In this document: in pieces, positions 7,182-7,548 of the stretch
How the letters are laid out: every line of letters begins with the position of its first letter
How positions within the stretch are numbered: position 1 is the stretch's first letter
Assembly: GCA_028748945.1 (NCBI GenBank)
Contig: JAQTOL010000149.1
Span: 1-7,548 of the forward strand
Reading direction: 5' to 3'
Length of the DNA: 7,548 bases
From: Paludibacter sp.
GTDB taxonomy: Bacteria; Bacteroidota; Bacteroidia; Bacteroidales; Paludibacteraceae
The notes under the pieces: generated by a model
Told to the model about the DNA's origin: nothing
The model's input: only the letters and a program-made list of their open reading frames with translations
The model's database searches: none
Made by a program: the position numbers and the translations under genes

Positions 7182-7548
7182 AATTTGTGTGTTGGATAAT
7201 TCCATAAAACAATCTTCAATAGTTGGTTCAATTGGTTGAATTTCAATTTTATTGTGACCGCGTTCAATCAAATATTTCTTCAAACTGTCAACTGTCAACT
7301 GTCCATTTTCAACTGTCACGTGTATGGAATCGCCAAAAGCAAAACTACTTTTCACTTCCTCGTCATTACGTAAGTCTTCCAGCAGTTTATGCATATTGTC
7401 ACTTTTTGCGGCCCAAAGTGTATCGGCAAATTGACCGACTATATTTTCAGGAGTGTCAATTTTCAAAAATTGTCCGTTTTGAATCAGGGCAATGCGGTCA
7501 CACAAACTTGCTTCATCCATGTAAGGGGTTGAGACAAGAATTGTAATA
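7179..7548 (-). CDS. ABC transporter ATPase 1, C-terminal part (corresponds to the first half of YbhF)
   Basis: The 122 C-terminal residues of an ABC ATPase are visible, ending at TGA 7179-7181; the frame stays open to the right edge, so Walker A, signature and Walker B lie outside. The first visible residues are ITILVSTPYMDEASLCDR, the H-loop region, where the usual histidine is replaced by proline. IALIQNG and IDTPENI follow, then an accessory domain ending in IEPTIEDCFMELS, which matches the PSLED-type tail of ABC-2 exporter ATPases. An internal ATG at 7518-7520 is not the start, because conserved family sequence continues upstream of it. It should pair with ATPase 2 as a heterodimer, the split equivalent of double-domain YbhF. 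A heptamer repeat lies inside the coding region at 7283-7317. Confidence 0.92.
   Translation of the reverse strand, partial: ITILVSTPYMDEASLCDRIALIQNGQFLKIDTPENIVGQFADTLWAAKSDNMHKLLEDLRNDEEVKSSFAFGDSIHVTVENGQLTVDSLKKYLIERGHNKIEIQPIEPTIEDCFMELSNTQI
7283..7317. repeat. Heptanucleotide tandem repeat (GACAGTT on the coding strand) inside ATPase 1
   Basis: On the plus strand AACTGTC occurs at 7283-7289, 7290-7296 and 7297-7303 in direct tandem. It occurs again at 7311-7317 in the same 7-nt register, with the divergent unit CATTTTC (7304-7310) between. The coding strand therefore carries GACAGTT units and encodes part of VTVENGQLTVDSL. The unit length is not a multiple of 3, so a change of one copy shifts the reading frame. 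Confidence 0.85.

Noticed and set aside
7168..7212. Upstream TTG start for ATPase 2, overlapping ATPase 1
   Set aside because: The extra residues MFYGIIQHTNLREKK do not fit the family, while ATG 7165-7167 has a purine-rich stretch before it and standard spacing.
7223..7546. Plus-strand open frame of 107 codons opposite ATPase 1
   Set aside because: It lies entirely antisense to a clear ABC ATPase, and its translation has no recognisable domain.

Overview
The window reads as an AT-rich Bacteroidota chromosome fragment, most likely Bacteroidales-like, although the genus cannot be fixed from the sequence. The main clue is that two consecutive secreted proteins end in type IX secretion (Por/T9SS type A) sorting tails with a YPNP motif. 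Start regions also lack strong Shine-Dalgarno sequences, as is usual in this phylum. The window has two gene blocks that converge on a hairpin terminator near 4130-4169.

Left block, plus strand (1-4109): the 3' part of a phosphodiester glycosidase (NAGPA/DUF2233-type) protein runs in from the left edge. After a 104-bp gap rich in inverted repeats comes a complete 804-residue secreted N-acetylmuramoyl-L-alanine amidase (Amidase_3 fold). Both follow the same plan: N-terminal enzyme domain, Ig-like or CnaB-like beta modules, a probable jelly-roll module, then a T9SS tail. Together they suggest a surface or secreted pair acting on peptidoglycan and/or glycan phosphodiesters. The substrate is inferred, not shown.

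Right block, minus strand (7548-4171): four tightly packed genes of an ABC-2 type exporter, in transcription order ATPase 1 (runs off the right edge), ATPase 2, permease 1 and permease 2. Gaps are 11, 2 and 34 nt. The set matches the E. coli YbhF-YbhS-YbhR arrangement, except that the double ATPase YbhF is here two separate genes. A HlyD-type membrane-fusion gene and perhaps a TolC-type gene would be expected just beyond the right edge.

The points most worth a second look are these. (1) The two visible ATPase motif degeneracies, a Pro in the H-loop of ATPase 1 and LPLGF in place of LSGGQ in ATPase 2, fall in the same composite ATP site. (2) A GACAGTT heptamer repeat lies inside ATPase 1, and gain or loss of one copy would give an immediate in-frame TGA. 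(3) The glycosidase and amidase form an architecturally parallel secreted pair. I see no RNA genes, CRISPR arrays, insertion sequences or phage genes, and no clear case for a wholly new system.
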